Positions 29,383 to 39,697 are shown, counted from the first letter of the stretch. The stretch is 64,000 nucleotides of DNA from Bordetella genomosp. 5 (GCF_002261475.1 NZ_NEVN01000004.1:730766-794765); one strand, 5' to 3'. The notes: a model not told the origin generated them from the sequence alone. Numbers and translations: made by a program.

Positions 29383-30261
29383 GTGTTGATTGTTATCGGT
29401 TATGCAGTGGTGATCATCGCGGTGATCGGCAGCTTCATGGGCTTGGGCGGGCACCTCGGTGCACTCTACCAGCCGTTCGAGCTGACCCTCATCGGTGGTG
29501 GCGCGTTGGGCGCTTTCCTGGCCGGTAACAGCCGCAAGACGCTCAAACTGGTGAAGGGCGCCATTCCGCGCGCCTTCAAATCCGGCCCGTACAGCAAGGA
29601 CCTCTACATGGAGCTGATGGCGCTCCTGTATGTGCTGCTGAACAAGGCGCGCCGCGAAGGCCTGATGGCCATCGAATCCCACATCGAGGATCCGCAGTCC
29701 AGCCCGGTGTTCAATGAGTATCCGCGGATCATGAAAGATCCGAAGCTCATGGAGTTCATCACCGACTACCTGCGCATCATGATCAGCGGCAACATGAGCT
29801 CGTTCGAAATCGAAACGCTCATGGACGAAGAAATCGAAACCTTCCGCCACGAGCGCGAAGTGCCCACGCACGCGCTGCAGCAGATGGCCGACGGCCTGCC
29901 GGCCTTCGGTATCGTGGCCGCCGTGCTGGGCGTGATTAAGGCGCTGGCCGCCGTGGATCAGCCGCCCGCCATTCTGGGCGACCTCATCTCCAAGGCCATG
30001 GTCGGCACGTTCCTCGGGATTCTGCTCGCCTACGGTTTCGTTGCGCCGTTCGCCTCGCGCGTCGAAGGCCAGGCCGCCGAATCCGTCAAAGTGCTGGAGT
30101 GCATCAAGGTCACGCTGCTGGCCAGCATGAATGGCTATCCGCCGCAGCTCGCCGTGGAATTCGGCCGCAAGGTGCTGTTCTCGTCGGTTCGCCCGTCCTT
30201 CGGCGAGCTCGAAGAGCACGTTCGACAGGCAAAGACCAGCTCGGCCCCCGGCCGCGCCTGA
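29383..30261 (+). CDS. motA: Flagellar motor stator protein MotA
   Basis: 292 residues from a GTG at 29383 preceded by AGAGG. This start gives the family beginning MLIVIGYAVV, whereas the open frame further upstream does not. It is an inner-membrane stator subunit that converts ion flow into torque with MotB. Four membrane segments are visible (about 2-20, 30-50, 170-190 and 200-222), with the large cytoplasmic loop holding the FliG-contact region (RREGLMAIESHIEDP). The conserved proline pair region (QMADGLPAFGIVAAVLG) is intact. It is 15 bp before motB. Confidence 0.97.
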   Translation: MLIVIGYAVVIIAVIGSFMGLGGHLGALYQPFELTLIGGGALGAFLAGNSRKTLKLVKGAIPRAFKSGPYSKDLYMELMALLYVLLNKARREGLMAIESHIEDPQSSPVFNEYPRIMKDPKLMEFITDYLRIMISGNMSSFEIETLMDEEIETFRHEREVPTHALQQMADGLPAFGIVAAVLGVIKALAAVDQPPAILGDLISKAMVGTFLGILLAYGFVAPFASRVEGQAAESVKVLECIKVTLLASMNGYPPQLAVEFGRKVLFSSVRPSFGELEEHVRQAKTSSAPGRA

Positions 30262-30276
30262 TCGGGAGTCCGTTAG

Positions 30277-31362
30277 ATGAGCACGGTCAACAACCACCGT
30301 GTGGTGGTCCGCCGCAAGAAGTCCGGCGGCAAGGGCGGCCACCACGGCGGCAGCTGGAAGATCGCCTACGCCGACTTCATCACGGCGATGATGGCGTTCT
30401 TCCTGGTCATGTGGCTGATCAGCATCGTGCCGCGCGAAGAGCTCAAGGGCATCGCCGAGTATTTCCGCATGCCGCTGAGCGTCGCCATCGCGGGCGGCCC
30501 CAGCAGCTCGGCCGAGACCAGCGCCATCCCCGGCGGCGGCTCGGATCCGCTGCGCGACCAGGGCGAGACCCGTCGCTCCAATGGCAATCGCGTGCAGTCG
30601 CAGAACATCCCGGACTCCGAGCGCCGGGATCGCCATCGCCTGGAGCGCCTGAAGCAGCGTCTCGACAGCCTGATCGAGACCAGCCCCGTCCTGAAGAACT
30701 TCAAGCCGCAGCTGCTGATCGACATGACGACCGAGGGCTTGCGGATCCAGATCATCGACAGCCAGAACCGCCCGATGTTCGCCACCGGCAGCGCCGAAGT
30801 GCGCCCGTACATGCGCGACATCCTGCGCGAGCTCGGCCCGACGCTCAACGAGCTGCCCAACAAGATCAGCATCTCCGGTCACACCGACGCGTCGCAGTAC
30901 GCGCGGGGTGAGCGCGCCTACAGCAATTGGGAGTTGTCCGCCGACCGCGCCAACTCCTCGCGCCAGGAATTGGTGGCTGGCGGCATGAACGAAACCAAGG
31001 TGCTGCGCATCCAGGGTTTGTCTTCGAGCATGAGCCTCGTTAAAGATGATCCATATGCTGCCGTTAACCGGCGTATCAGCTTGGTAGTGCTGAACGAGAA
31101 AACGCAGAAGCGTATCGAGGACGAGAACGCGGCGGCCGCGGAAGTGAGCGCGCGCGATGCCCAGGATGTGATGCATGCAGTGCAGGAACGCGCGGCCGCG
31201 GCCGCCGCGGCGCCCGCCTCCGGCATCGTGATCCCGGTCATCACGCCGGCCACGCCGCCCGCGGGCACACAGCCGGCGCCGGCACCGGCCGCGCAGGCCG
31301 CACCCGCGGCGGCAGCCGCGACGGTCACGGTGACCACCGTCTCGGGTACCTCTGCCCGGTAG
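30277..31362 (+). CDS. motB: Flagellar motor stator protein MotB
   Basis: 361 residues. A basic cytoplasmic start (VVVRRKKSGGKGG) leads to one membrane helix carrying the ion-binding Asp33 (IAYADFITAMMAFFLVMWL), then a plug/linker and a peptidoglycan-binding OmpA-like domain (about 150-280; ISGHTDASQYARG). The lack of Na-type features and the E. coli-like helix suggest proton drive. The C-terminal 65 residues are an Ala/Pro/Thr-rich tail beyond the OmpA domain, longer than in E. coli MotB. It is co-transcribed with motA and the receiver gene 15 bp downstream. Confidence 0.97.
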   Translation: MSTVNNHRVVVRRKKSGGKGGHHGGSWKIAYADFITAMMAFFLVMWLISIVPREELKGIAEYFRMPLSVAIAGGPSSSAETSAIPGGGSDPLRDQGETRRSNGNRVQSQNIPDSERRDRHRLERLKQRLDSLIETSPVLKNFKPQLLIDMTTEGLRIQIIDSQNRPMFATGSAEVRPYMRDILRELGPTLNELPNKISISGHTDASQYARGERAYSNWELSADRANSSRQELVAGGMNETKVLRIQGLSSSMSLVKDDPYAAVNRRISLVVLNEKTQKRIEDENAAAAEVSARDAQDVMHAVQERAAAAAAAPASGIVIPVITPATPPAGTQPAPAPAAQAAPAAAAATVTVTTVSGTSAR

Positions 31363-31376
31363 GAGTGAACAGGAGC

Positions 31377-31757
31377 ATGACCGCAAAGATATTGGTCGCG
31401 GATGATTCCGCAACGATGCGCATGATCGTGCGGGCCGCCTTGGCGGGCGCAGGATGGGAGGTCGTCACGGCCGGCAACGGGCAGGAAGCGCTCGAACTGG
31501 CCGGCCAGCACGACATCCATCTGGTCGTGAGCGACTGGAACATGCCGGTAATGGGCGGCCTGGATCTGATCCGGGGCCTGCGCGAGCAGGAGCGCTATTT
31601 CGATGTTCCGGTTTTGGTACTGACTACCGAGGATGACGTGGACAGCAAGACAGCTGCCCGCGATCTGGGGGTCTGCGGCTGGCTGAACAAGCCGGTCGAT
31701 CCCGAAACTCTGGTGGATTTGGCCGCCGAGCTGCTCGATGAGCAGCCGCCGGTTTAG
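31377..31757 (+). CDS. Stand-alone CheY-like receiver protein
   Basis: 126 residues from the ATG at 31377; a GTG 12 bp upstream is also possible. It is a single receiver domain with the acidic pair Asp9/Asp10 (VADDSATMR), phospho-acceptor Asp53 (VVSDWNMPV), the Thr in LVLTTEDDVD and Lys in WLNKPVD. No output domain. It sits between motB and cheA and is distinct from the true cheY further down. It may be a phosphate sink or a second CheA-phosphorylated regulator. Confidence 0.92.
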   Translation: MTAKILVADDSATMRMIVRAALAGAGWEVVTAGNGQEALELAGQHDIHLVVSDWNMPVMGGLDLIRGLREQERYFDVPVLVLTTEDDVDSKTAARDLGVCGWLNKPVDPETLVDLAAELLDEQPPV

Positions 31758-31803
31758 TGTCAACACGCTTCGGCGTGTTCTATAGGAAGGCAAACGGCTC
31801 ATC

Positions 31804-34023
31804 ATGAGTTCAGGTCTGGACCTCAGTCAGTTCTACGAAACGTTCTTCGACGAAGCGGACGAATTGCTCGCGCAGATGGAGCAGTTGCTGCTCGAGCTCG
31901 ACGTCGGCCAACCCGACATCGAACAGCTCAACGCCATCTTCCGCGCCGCGCACTCCATCAAGGGTGGCGCGGCCACGTTCGGCTGCTTTCAAAAGCTGGC
32001 CGAAACCACGCATTTGCTCGAAAACCTGCTGGACGCCATCCGTCGCGGCGAAATGAAACTGCGCGCCGATATGGTCGATACTTTTCTGGAAACGAAAGAC
32101 GTGCTCAAAAGCCAGTTGGATGCCTATCGGGCCTCCGAAGAGCCCGATCAGGCCGTGTTCGAACGGATCTGCGCGGTGCTGCGGCAACTCGCGCTGGAAG
32201 GCAAGGGCGAGGCCGCCCCGGCTGCCGCGGCGCCTGCGCCGGCACCCGCACCTGCACCTGTCGCTGCCGCGCCCGCGCCTGTCGCGGCGCCCGCCCCGGC
32301 TGCCGCAGCACCGGCTGCCGCAGCACCGGCTGCCGCAGCCCCGGCTGCCGCGGCCGACAGTTCCGCGCTGCCGTTCCGCGTGCAGTTCCGCAAGGTGTCC
32401 GACAAGGACGCCCAGTCGCTGCTCGAAGAAATGGGCAACCTCGGCACGGTGCACCATCATGAGCGCACCCCCGAGGCCCTGACCGTCTGGGTCGATACCA
32501 CCTGCGCGCAGGACGATATCGAGGCGGTGTGCTGCTTCATCGTCGATGCCGATCAGCTGGATATCCGCCGTGAAGCCGCGCCGGGCAAGCCCGCCGCCAC
32601 GCCCGACGTGGTCGAGCAGTTCGAGGCCGCCGCGGCAGGTTTCGCCGCGCCGGCCGTCGCCGCGCCGGCCGTCGCCGCGCCGGCCGTTGCCGCGCCGGCG
32701 GCTCCCGCTGCTGCCGCACCCGCCGCACCCGCCGCACCCGCCGCACCCGCCGCCGCGCCCGCACCGGCTCCGGCCGCAGCCGCTGCCGCGCCTGCCGCGC
32801 GCGCCGCCGCGCCGGCCCACGCCAACACCGAATCGACCTCGATCCGGGTCGGCGTGGAGAAGGTCGATCAGATCATCAACCTGGTGGGCGAGCTCGTGAT
32901 CACGCAGGCCATGCTGGCCCAGACCGCGTCCACGCTGGACCCGGTGCTGCACGATCGCCTGCTCAACGGCATGGAGCAGCTCGAACGCAACGCGCGCGAC
33001 CTGCAGGAAGCCGTGATGTCCATCCGCATGATGCCGATGGATTACGTGTTCTCGCGCTTCCCGCGGGTCGTGCGCGACATCGCCGGCAAGATGGGCAAGC
33101 AGATCGAACTGCAAACCTTCGGCCGCGCGACCGAGCTCGACAAGAGCCTCATCGAACGCATCATCGATCCGCTGACGCACCTGGTGCGCAACAGCCTGGA
33201 TCACGGTATCGAAACGCCCGAGAAGCGCGTCGCGGCCGGCAAGGAGCCGGTGGGCCAGCTGGTCCTGTCCGCGCAGCACAACGGCGGCAACATCGTGATC
33301 GAAGTGAGCGATGACGGCGGTGGTCTGAATCGCGACCGCATCCTGAAGAAGGCCCAGACGCAAGGTCTGTCGGTGAACGAGAACTCGCCCGACGAAGAAA
33401 TCTGGCAGCTGATTTTCGCGCCCGGCTTCTCGACCGCCGAGCAGGTCACCGACATCTCCGGCCGTGGCGTGGGCATGGACGTGGTCCGCCGCAACATCCA
33501 GGACATGGGCGGCCACGTGCAGCTCTCGAGCGTTCCGGGGCAGGGCACCACGACCCGCATCGTGCTGCCGCTGACGCTGGCCATCCTCGACGGCATGTCG
33601 GTGCGCGTGGGCGAAGAGACCTTCATCCTGCCGTTGAACCACGTGACGGAATCGCTGCAGCCGACCGAAGACCAGATCTACTCGGTGGCCGGCAACGAGC
33701 GCGTGATGCATGTGCGCGGCGAGTACCTGCCGCTGGTGGAAATGCACCGGGTGTTCTCGGTGCACGAGGCACAGACCGATCCCACGCAGGCCATCGCCGT
33801 GATCATGCAGGCCGAAGACCGCCGCTTCGCACTGCTGGTGGACCACCTGGTCGGCCAGCATCAGGTGGTGGTGAAGAACCTCGAATCCAACTATCGCAAG
33901 GTCCCCGGCATTTCCGCCGCGACCATTCTCGGCGACGGCAGTGTTGCACTGATTGTCGACGTATTCGCGCTTGCGCGTGCCAACCGTGAGCGTTGGTCGC
34001 AGCCCGAAGCCATTCTGAATTGA
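31804..34023 (+). CDS. cheA: Chemotaxis histidine kinase CheA
   Basis: 739 residues. Domains: P1 phosphotransfer with His50 ([15 protein letters not shown]), an Ala/Pro linker, P2 response-regulator docking (about 180-265), a second longer Ala/Pro linker, P3 dimerisation, the P4 ATPase ([37 protein letters not shown]), and P5 coupling to CheW and receptors. It phosphorylates CheY and CheB. Both linkers are built from short tandem DNA repeats in multiples of three, so copy changes keep the frame. A GGAAGG-like site precedes the ATG. Confidence 0.98.
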   Translation: MSSGLDLSQFYETFFDEADELLAQMEQLLLELDVGQPDIEQLNAIFRAAHSIKGGAATFGCFQKLAETTHLLENLLDAIRRGEMKLRADMVDTFLETKDVLKSQLDAYRASEEPDQAVFERICAVLRQLALEGKGEAAPAAAAPAPAPAPAPVAAAPAPVAAPAPAAAAPAAAAPAAAAPAAAADSSALPFRVQFRKVSDKDAQSLLEEMGNLGTVHHHERTPEALTVWVDTTCAQDDIEAVCCFIVDADQLDIRREAAPGKPAATPDVVEQFEAAAAGFAAPAVAAPAVAAPAVAAPAAPAAAAPAAPAAPAAPAAAPAPAPAAAAAAPAARAAAPAHANTESTSIRVGVEKVDQIINLVGELVITQAMLAQTASTLDPVLHDRLLNGMEQLERNARDLQEAVMSIRMMPMDYVFSRFPRVVRDIAGKMGKQIELQTFGRATELDKSLIERIIDPLTHLVRNSLDHGIETPEKRVAAGKEPVGQLVLSAQHNGGNIVIEVSDDGGGLNRDRILKKAQTQGLSVNENSPDEEIWQLIFAPGFSTAEQVTDISGRGVGMDVVRRNIQDMGGHVQLSSVPGQGTTTRIVLPLTLAILDGMSVRVGEETFILPLNHVTESLQPTEDQIYSVAGNERVMHVRGEYLPLVEMHRVFSVHEAQTDPTQAIAVIMQAEDRRFALLVDHLVGQHQVVVKNLESNYRKVPGISAATILGDGSVALIVDVFALARANRERWSQPEAILN
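32296..32748 (+). repeat. Tandem repeats encoding the two CheA Ala/Pro linkers
   Basis: Four 15-bp units (CCGGCTGCCGCAGCA type) at 32296-32355. Three 15-bp units (GCCGCGCCGGCCGTC type) at 32644-32688. Four 9-bp units (GCCGCACCC) at 32713-32748. All unit lengths are multiples of three. Confidence 0.85.
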
Positions 34024-34037
34024 CGGAGAGCACTACC

Positions 34038-34538
34038 ATGGCAGCCAAGCCGCAAGCGCAAAACGCCCGTGTCGAAGACGTGGGCAACGAATTCCTGGTC
34101 TTCACCCTGGGTTCGGAAGAGTACGGTATCGACATTCTGAAGGTGCAGGAAATCCGCGGCTACGACGCCGACGCGGTGACCCGCATCGCCAACGTGCCCA
34201 CGTTCATCAAGGGCGTGACGAACCTGCGCGGCATCATCGTGCCGATCATCGACCTGCGCATCAAGTTCAACCTGGGCAGCGTCGAATACAACGAGCAGAC
34301 GGTCGTCATCATCCTGAACCTCGACCACCGCGTCGTGGGCATCGTGGTCGACGGCGTGTCCGACGTGCTGATGCTCAACGCCGGCCAGATCCGTCCGGCG
34401 CCGGAATTCGGCGCCACGCTCTCGACGGAATACCTGACCGGTCTGGGCACCGTTGACGAGCGCATGCTCATCCTGGTCGACATCGAAAAGCTGATGACCA
34501 GCGACGAAATGGAGCTGGTCGAGCGCGTCGCTTCCTGA
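34038..34538 (+). CDS. cheW: Chemotaxis coupling protein CheW
   Basis: 166 residues from the ATG at 34038 with a GGAGAG site. It links chemoreceptors to CheA. Family marks: [24 protein letters not shown], the receptor/CheA-contact [13 protein letters not shown], and VVDGVSDVL. It directly follows cheA (14 bp) and is followed by a hairpin and a chemoreceptor gene. Confidence 0.97.
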   Translation: MAAKPQAQNARVEDVGNEFLVFTLGSEEYGIDILKVQEIRGYDADAVTRIANVPTFIKGVTNLRGIIVPIIDLRIKFNLGSVEYNEQTVVIILNLDHRVVGIVVDGVSDVLMLNAGQIRPAPEFGATLSTEYLTGLGTVDERMLILVDIEKLMTSDEMELVERVAS

Positions 34539-34561
34539 TCCCGGGAAACGCAGGACAAGCC

Positions 34562-34586
34562 GGGCGGCGGAAGCATTTCGCCGCCC
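34562..34586 (+). other. Intercistronic hairpin between cheW and chemoreceptor gene
   Basis: GGGCGGCG (34562-34569) pairs with CGCCGCCC (34579-34586) around a 9-nt loop. No T-run follows, so it more likely tunes mRNA levels within the operon than ends it. Confidence 0.5.
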
Positions 34587-34632
34587 GCCGTATTGCAGGC
34601 GTGGCAATCATCGCAGGGGAGACCCGTACGTT

Positions 34633-36312
34633 ATGCGCAAGTTCTTGGCGAATCTGACCATCCGCAGCAGTTTGCTGGCGGTGTTGGCGTTCTTCTCTTT
34701 CATGCTGGTGCTGGGCGCCGCGCTGGGTGTGCTGTCGTTGCGCGTTTCCAATGGCACGCTGGTCGAGGTCAAGCAGACGCAGGATCTGTCAGACTCCATG
34801 GGCCGCGTCGTCGCGTCGTACAAAGACACGCTCAATGCGATGGGCCGCGCCGCCACCGCGCAATACGCCGACATCGTGCGTTCCATCGGTCAGCCGTTGA
34901 TGGTGCAGCAGGGCCTGGCCACCGAAGCCGCCGGCCTGTTGCAGCGCTCGAAGGCCGCCCTGGCCCGCGCGCAGACCGAATTCGATTACTACAAGACCCT
35001 GCCCAAGCCCGACAGCGCCGCCGCTTCCCTCAAGGAAATCGAGGAGTCGTTCGGCGCGCTGGTCACGCAGGGCCTGAACCCGCTCATCGCCTCGCTCGAG
35101 AAGGCGGACATGTCGGGCTATCAGTCGCATGTGCAGATGGTGCAGGATGCGCTCGAGGCGCGCTTCGCGCGTTCGATCGACGCGTTCGACGCCTGGCGCG
35201 CGGGCCTGGTGCAAGAGGCCTACGACACGGCCGAGAAGCGCTACACCTTCGTGCTCGCGGCGGTCGCCCTGGGCGGCGTCGTGGCCTCGCTGCTGGTGTT
35301 CATGACCTACGTCTTCCTGCGCCGCCGCGTGCTGGCGCCGCTCAAGGAAGCCGGCTCGTACTTCGATCGCATCGCCGCGGGTGACCTGACGGCGCGCGTC
35401 GACGTGCGCAACAGCAACGAAATCGGCCAGCTGTTCGCCGCGCTCAAGCGCATGCAGGAAAGCCTGACCCGCACCGTGTCGTCGGTGCGTCGCGGCGTCG
35501 AAGAGATCAACGTCGGCGCGCACGAGATCGCCGCGGGCAACACCGATCTGTCGTCGCGCACCGAGCAGCAGGCGGCCTCGCTCGAAGAGACCGCGGCCTC
35601 GATGGAGCAGCTCGCTTCCACCGTGAAGCAGAACGCCGACAACGCGCGCCAGGCCAATCAGCTGGCCGCCAGTGCCTCGGACGTGGCCGAGCGCGGCGGA
35701 TCGGCGGTGTCGGAAGTGGTGCACACCATGGAAGGCATTTCGGCCAGCTCGCGCAAGATCAGCGAGATCGTGTCGGTGATCGACGGCATCGCGTTCCAGA
35801 CCAACATCCTGGCGCTCAACGCCGCGGTGGAAGCCGCCCGCGCGGGCGAGCAGGGCAAGGGCTTTGCGGTGGTGGCGGGCGAAGTGCGCTCGCTGGCGCA
35901 GCGCAGCGCCCAGGCCGCCAAGGAAATCAAGGTGTTGATCGAAGACTCGGTGACCAAGGTGGGCACGGGTTCGCAGCAGGTCGGGCGCGCCGGCGACACG
36001 ATGCAAGAGATCGTGGCCTCGGTGAAGCGCGTGACCGACATCATGGGCGAGATTTCGGCGGCGTCCGAAGAGCAGTCCAGCGGCATCGATCAGGTCAATC
36101 GCGCGGTGGCGCAGATGGACGAAGTGACCCAGCAGAACGCGGCGCTGGTGGAAGAAGCCGCGGCCGCGGCCGGCTCGCTGCAGGAACAGGCCGAGCGCCT
36201 GGCCGAAGCGGTGGCCGTATTCAAGATCAACGGCGGCGAAGTCATCGACGCGTCGCTGGAGCGCCTGGGTGCGCGGCGTCATGACGCCGGCCACCTGGCG
36301 TTGGAGCATTGA
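34633..36312 (+). CDS. Methyl-accepting chemotaxis protein (membrane, four-helix-bundle sensor)
   Basis: 559 residues. Topology: membrane helix about 10-32, a periplasmic helical sensor (about 33-205), membrane helix about 207-228, HAMP (about 230-285), then the signalling hairpin with tip [23 protein letters not shown]. This is Tar/Tsr-like architecture. The ligand is unknown, and the sensor lacks the usual Tar/Tsr amino-acid-binding arginines that I could recognise. It ends in RRHDAGHLALEH and has no xWxxF tail for CheR/CheB docking, unlike the receptor at 60139. It sits between cheW and cheR in the che operon. Confidence 0.95.
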   Translation: MRKFLANLTIRSSLLAVLAFFSFMLVLGAALGVLSLRVSNGTLVEVKQTQDLSDSMGRVVASYKDTLNAMGRAATAQYADIVRSIGQPLMVQQGLATEAAGLLQRSKAALARAQTEFDYYKTLPKPDSAAASLKEIEESFGALVTQGLNPLIASLEKADMSGYQSHVQMVQDALEARFARSIDAFDAWRAGLVQEAYDTAEKRYTFVLAAVALGGVVASLLVFMTYVFLRRRVLAPLKEAGSYFDRIAAGDLTARVDVRNSNEIGQLFAALKRMQESLTRTVSSVRRGVEEINVGAHEIAAGNTDLSSRTEQQAASLEETAASMEQLASTVKQNADNARQANQLAASASDVAERGGSAVSEVVHTMEGISASSRKISEIVSVIDGIAFQTNILALNAAVEAARAGEQGKGFAVVAGEVRSLAQRSAQAAKEIKVLIEDSVTKVGTGSQQVGRAGDTMQEIVASVKRVTDIMGEISAASEEQSSGIDQVNRAVAQMDEVTQQNAALVEEAAAAAGSLQEQAERLAEAVAVFKINGGEVIDASLERLGARRHDAGHLALEH

Positions 36313-36319
36313 GGAAGGC

Positions 36320-37165
36320 ATGTTGAACACCACCCCGTCATTTTCGGCGGAGCGCCAGTTCGAATTCCGCGACGCGGACTTCTCCCGGGTGCGCAGCATG
36401 ATCTATGCGCGCGCCGGCATTTCGCTGGGCGCGCACAAGCGTGAAATGGTGTACAGCCGTCTGGCGCGCCGCCTGCGCGCGCTGGGCAAGATGGACTTCA
36501 GCAGCTATCTCGACGAACTCGAGAATCAGCCCTCGGCCGCCGAGTGGGAAGACTTCGTCAACGCGCTCACGACCAACCTGACCGCGTTCTTTCGCGAGTC
36601 GCATCACTTCCCGATCCTGGCGGATTTCGCCCGGACCCGCGGCGGACCGGTGTCGGTCTGGTGCTGCGCGGCCTCCACGGGCGAAGAGCCTTACTCGATC
36701 GCGATCACGCTGACCGAGGCGCTGGGCGGCCGTGCGAGCAACAGCAAGGTCTACTCGACGGACATCGACACCAACTGCCTGAACAAGGCGCGTGCCGGGG
36801 TGTACACCTGGGACCGCGTGGCGAAGATGGACGAGGCGCGCCTGAAGCGCTTTTTCCTGCGCGGACGGGCCGACAACGAAGGCCAGGTGAAGGTGCGGCC
36901 CGAGATTGCGCAGATGGTGCAGTTCGAGACGCTCAACCTGCTGGCGCCCTCGTGGCCGGTGACCGAGAAGTTCGATGCGATCTTCTGCCGCAACGTGATG
37001 ATCTATTTCGACAAGCCGACGCAGGCCAAGATCCTGCGGCGCTTCGTCCCGCTGCTCAAGCCGGGCGGACTGCTGTTTGCCGGCCACTCGGAGAACTTCA
37101 CGTACATCAGCCAGGATTTCCGCCTGCGCGGCCAGACCGTGTACGAGTGCGTAAGCCAGGATTAA
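36320..37165 (+). CDS. cheR: Chemotaxis protein methyltransferase CheR
   Basis: 281 residues from the ATG at 36320 behind GAGGAAGG; the frame upstream overlaps the receptor gene. It methylates receptor glutamates with SAM. Seen: the N-terminal helical domain ([20 protein letters not shown]), the SAM motif [31 protein letters not shown], and CRNVMIYFD. The beta-subdomain that would bind a receptor pentapeptide appears present by length. It lies 8 bp after the receptor stop. Confidence 0.97.
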   Translation: MLNTTPSFSAERQFEFRDADFSRVRSMIYARAGISLGAHKREMVYSRLARRLRALGKMDFSSYLDELENQPSAAEWEDFVNALTTNLTAFFRESHHFPILADFARTRGGPVSVWCCAASTGEEPYSIAITLTEALGGRASNSKVYSTDIDTNCLNKARAGVYTWDRVAKMDEARLKRFFLRGRADNEGQVKVRPEIAQMVQFETLNLLAPSWPVTEKFDAIFCRNVMIYFDKPTQAKILRRFVPLLKPGGLLFAGHSENFTYISQDFRLRGQTVYECVSQD

Positions 37166-37209
37166 ACGATCAACGTCAGAAAAGCGGCCCGGAAGAAGGG
37201 GCCTGGACC

Positions 37210-38268
37210 ATGAAGAAAATCAGAGTACTTTGCGTTGATGATTCCGCCCTGGTGCGGGGCTTGATGACCGAGATCATCAACAGCCATGCCGACATGGAAG
37301 TCGTGGCCACCGCGCCCGATCCGCTCGTCGCGCGTGAACTGATCAAGCAGCACAACCCGGATGTCCTGACGCTGGACGTCGAAATGCCGCGCATGGACGG
37401 CCTCGACTTCCTCGAGAAGCTGATGCGCCTGCGCCCGATGCCGGTCGTGATGGTGTCGTCGCTGACCGAGCGCGGCGGTGAAATCACGCTGCGCGCGCTC
37501 GAACTGGGCGCCATCGACTTCGTGACCAAACCCAAGCTGGGGATCCGCGATGGCCTGCTGGATTATTCCGAGCTCATCGCCGACAAGATTCGCGCCGCCT
37601 CGCGCGCGCGCCTGCGCGCCCCGACGCCGGCAGCCGCCGGCACGCCCGCGCCGGTGCGTCTGCGCAGCCCGTTCGCGAGCTCGGAGAAGCTGGTCATCAT
37701 CGGCTCGTCCACCGGCGGCACCGAAGCCATCCGCGAGGTGCTGCAGCCGCTGCCGCCGGACAGCCCGGCCATTCTGATCACGCAGCACATGCCGGCGGGC
37801 TTCACCCGCTCGTTCGCGCAGCGCCTCGATGCGCTGTGCGCCGTGACGGTGCGCGAAGCCGTCCATGGCGAGCGTGTGCTGCCGGGCCACGTGTATCTTG
37901 CGCCGGGCGGCGAACAGCATATGAAGCTGGGCCGCAGTGGTGCAAACTACGTGATCGAACTGGAGACGGGTGACCCGGTCAACCGCCACCGTCCTTCGGT
38001 CGATGTGCTTTTCAATTCGGCGGCCGTGGCCGCCGGCCGCAACGCCATCGGCGTCATCCTGACCGGTATGGGCAAGGACGGCGCCGCGGGCATGCTGGCC
38101 ATGCGTCGTGCCGGCGCCCACACGCTGGCCCAGGACGAAGCCAGCTGCGTGGTGTTCGGCATGCCGCGCGAGGCCATTGCGATCGGCGCCGCCGACGAAG
38201 TGGTGTCGCTCGGCGACATGAGTGAACGGATCCTGTTGCGTGTGGGCGATCGAGGCCACCGCGTCTGA
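37210..38268 (+). CDS. cheB: Chemotaxis response regulator and protein-glutamate methylesterase CheB
   Basis: 352 residues from the ATG at 37210 ([17 protein letters not shown]). The receiver domain has Asp56 ([13 protein letters not shown]). A short linker leads to the methylesterase domain with Ser in [11 protein letters not shown], His in [10 protein letters not shown] and Asp in [10 protein letters not shown], the catalytic triad. It demethylates and deamidates receptors when phosphorylated by CheA. The 5' open frame overlapping cheR is a shadow. Confidence 0.97.
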   Translation: MKKIRVLCVDDSALVRGLMTEIINSHADMEVVATAPDPLVARELIKQHNPDVLTLDVEMPRMDGLDFLEKLMRLRPMPVVMVSSLTERGGEITLRALELGAIDFVTKPKLGIRDGLLDYSELIADKIRAASRARLRAPTPAAAGTPAPVRLRSPFASSEKLVIIGSSTGGTEAIREVLQPLPPDSPAILITQHMPAGFTRSFAQRLDALCAVTVREAVHGERVLPGHVYLAPGGEQHMKLGRSGANYVIELETGDPVNRHRPSVDVLFNSAAVAAGRNAIGVILTGMGKDGAAGMLAMRRAGAHTLAQDEASCVVFGMPREAIAIGAADEVVSLGDMSERILLRVGDRGHRV

Positions 38269-38308
38269 CCGTGGCGCACCGCGACCACGGCTTTGAGCGA
38301 ATTTTTTT
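38269..38308 (+). other. Hairpin and T-run between cheB and cheY
   Basis: CCGTGG pairs with CCACGG with an inner CGC/GCG, just after the cheB stop. A T7 run follows 11 nt later, overlapping the ribosome-site region of cheY. It could be a partial attenuator. The gap between stem and T-run makes a true terminator unlikely. Confidence 0.35.
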
Positions 38309-38318
38309 GGAGTGTTAG

Positions 38319-38708
38319 ATGGTAGACAAGGGACTCAAGATTCTCGTGGTGGATGACTTCCCCACGATGCGCCGGATCATCCGCAACCTGCTCAAAGAGC
38401 TGGGTTTCGAGAACGTCGACGAGGCGGAAGACGGCCAGATGGGCCTGGACAAGCTGCGCAACGGCGGCTTCCAGTTCGTCGTGTCCGACTGGAACATGCC
38501 CAACCTCGACGGCCTGGAGATGCTCAAGCAGATCCGTGCCGAGCCCAGCCTGGCCTCGCTGCCGGTGCTGATGGTGACGGCCGAGGCCAAGAAAGAAAAC
38601 ATCGTCGCGGCGGCTCAGGCAGGCGCCAACGGCTATGTGGTGAAGCCTTTCACGGCGGCGACGCTGGAAGAAAAGCTCAACAAGATCTTCGAGAAAATCG
38701 GCGGCTGA
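38319..38708 (+). CDS. cheY: Chemotaxis response regulator CheY
   Basis: 129 residues, a single receiver domain nearly identical in layout to E. coli CheY. Acidic Asp12/Asp13 ([11 protein letters not shown]), phospho-acceptor Asp57 ([13 protein letters not shown]), Thr in [11 protein letters not shown], Lys in GYVVKPFT. When phosphorylated it binds FliM/FliN and changes motor rotation. GGAG precedes the ATG. It is 11 bp before cheZ. Confidence 0.98.
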   Translation: MVDKGLKILVVDDFPTMRRIIRNLLKELGFENVDEAEDGQMGLDKLRNGGFQFVVSDWNMPNLDGLEMLKQIRAEPSLASLPVLMVTAEAKKENIVAAAQAGANGYVVKPFTAATLEEKLNKIFEKIGG

Positions 38709-38719
38709 GGTAAGGCATC

Positions 38720-39358
38720 ATGAACGCGACGGACACCGGTACAGGTAATCAGGCTGAATCGGGCGATCTGATCCATCGGATCGCTTCGCTCACGCGGATG
38801 CTGCGCGACAGCATGCGCGAACTCGGCCTGGATCAGGCCATCAAGGATGCCGCTCAGGCGATTCCGGATGCACGCGACCGGCTGCGCTATGTCGCGCAGA
38901 TGACGGAGCAGGCGGCCAACCGCGTGCTCAACGCCACGGAAGCGGCGGGCCCCGTGCAGGACGGCATGTCGCGCACGGCGCGCGAGCTCGACACCCGCTG
39001 GCAGCAGTGGTACGACCAGCCGCTCGACGTGCCCGAGGCGCGCAGCCTCGTGCAGGACACGCGCGCCTTCCTGGGCGAAGTGCCCGAGCACGCGCAGTTC
39101 ACGCAGAACAAGCTGATGGAAATCGTGATGGCTCAGGATTTCCAGGATCTCACCGGTCAGGTCATCATGCGCATGATGGACGTGGTCGGCGCGATCGAGC
39201 GCGAACTGCTGCAGGTGCTGCTCGACAGCGTGCCGCAAGAGCGCCGCGACGAGGCCAACAGCCTGTTGAACGGTCCGCAGGTCAATCCCACCGGCAAGGC
39301 CGATGTGGTGACCAGCCAGGATCAGGTCGACGATCTGCTGGCCAGCCTCGGCTTCTGA
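38720..39358 (+). CDS. cheZ: CheY-P phosphatase CheZ
   Basis: 212 residues, the family length. The catalytic Asp/Gln motif is in [14 protein letters not shown], and the C-terminal CheY-binding helix is in [12 protein letters not shown]. It removes phosphate from CheY and ends the tumble signal. It is the last gene of the che run. A long repeat cluster follows the stop codon. Confidence 0.97.
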   Translation: MNATDTGTGNQAESGDLIHRIASLTRMLRDSMRELGLDQAIKDAAQAIPDARDRLRYVAQMTEQAANRVLNATEAAGPVQDGMSRTARELDTRWQQWYDQPLDVPEARSLVQDTRAFLGEVPEHAQFTQNKLMEIVMAQDFQDLTGQVIMRMMDVVGAIERELLQVLLDSVPQERRDEANSLLNGPQVNPTGKADVVTSQDQVDDLLASLGF

Positions 39359-39375
39359 TCGCGCTTTTGCGTTTG

Positions 39376-39501
39376 GGCGCGACCGGCGAGGTGCGGCCGG
39401 CTAGGCGCGACCGGCCAGGTGCGGCCGGCTAGGCGCGACCGGCGAGGTGCGGCCGGCCAGGCGCGGCCGGCCAGGCGCGGCCGGCAAGGCGCTGCCGGCG
39501 A
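39376..39501. repeat. Nine tandem 14-bp repeats after cheZ
   Basis: Nine uninterrupted 14-bp units starting at 39376 with step 14, consensus GGYGCGRCCGGCNA. The first six alternate two types (GGCGCGACCGGCNA and GGTGCGGCCGGCNA), giving a 28-bp higher-order unit. The spacer is non-coding and ends about 190 bp before the soluble receptor gene. Confidence 0.92.
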
Positions 39502-39697
39502 GGCGAGGCGCCGCGCTTCGCATGCCGCGCGCCGGCGGGACGTACTTTCCCTAAGAGTCAGACCGTGGGTCCCCGGCTAGACTTGCTGTAACAAAAAACA
39601 AATAACAGACGCAGCATTACGAATGCCGCCAGCCCCTCGCGGGGTGGGCGCTCCAGCCGTCCGACAGAGCCGGCGGGGCAGGGCACAGGGAGGAGTC

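Noticed and set aside
36544..38268. A 574-codon version of CheB extending into cheR
   Set aside because: Receiver-domain homology begins at the ATG at 37210, and the upstream part is a frame-shifted reading of cheR.
39376..39501. Regular repeats that could suggest a CRISPR array
   Set aside because: Units are only 14 bp and directly abut, with no unique spacers and no cas genes. It is a plain tandem repeat.
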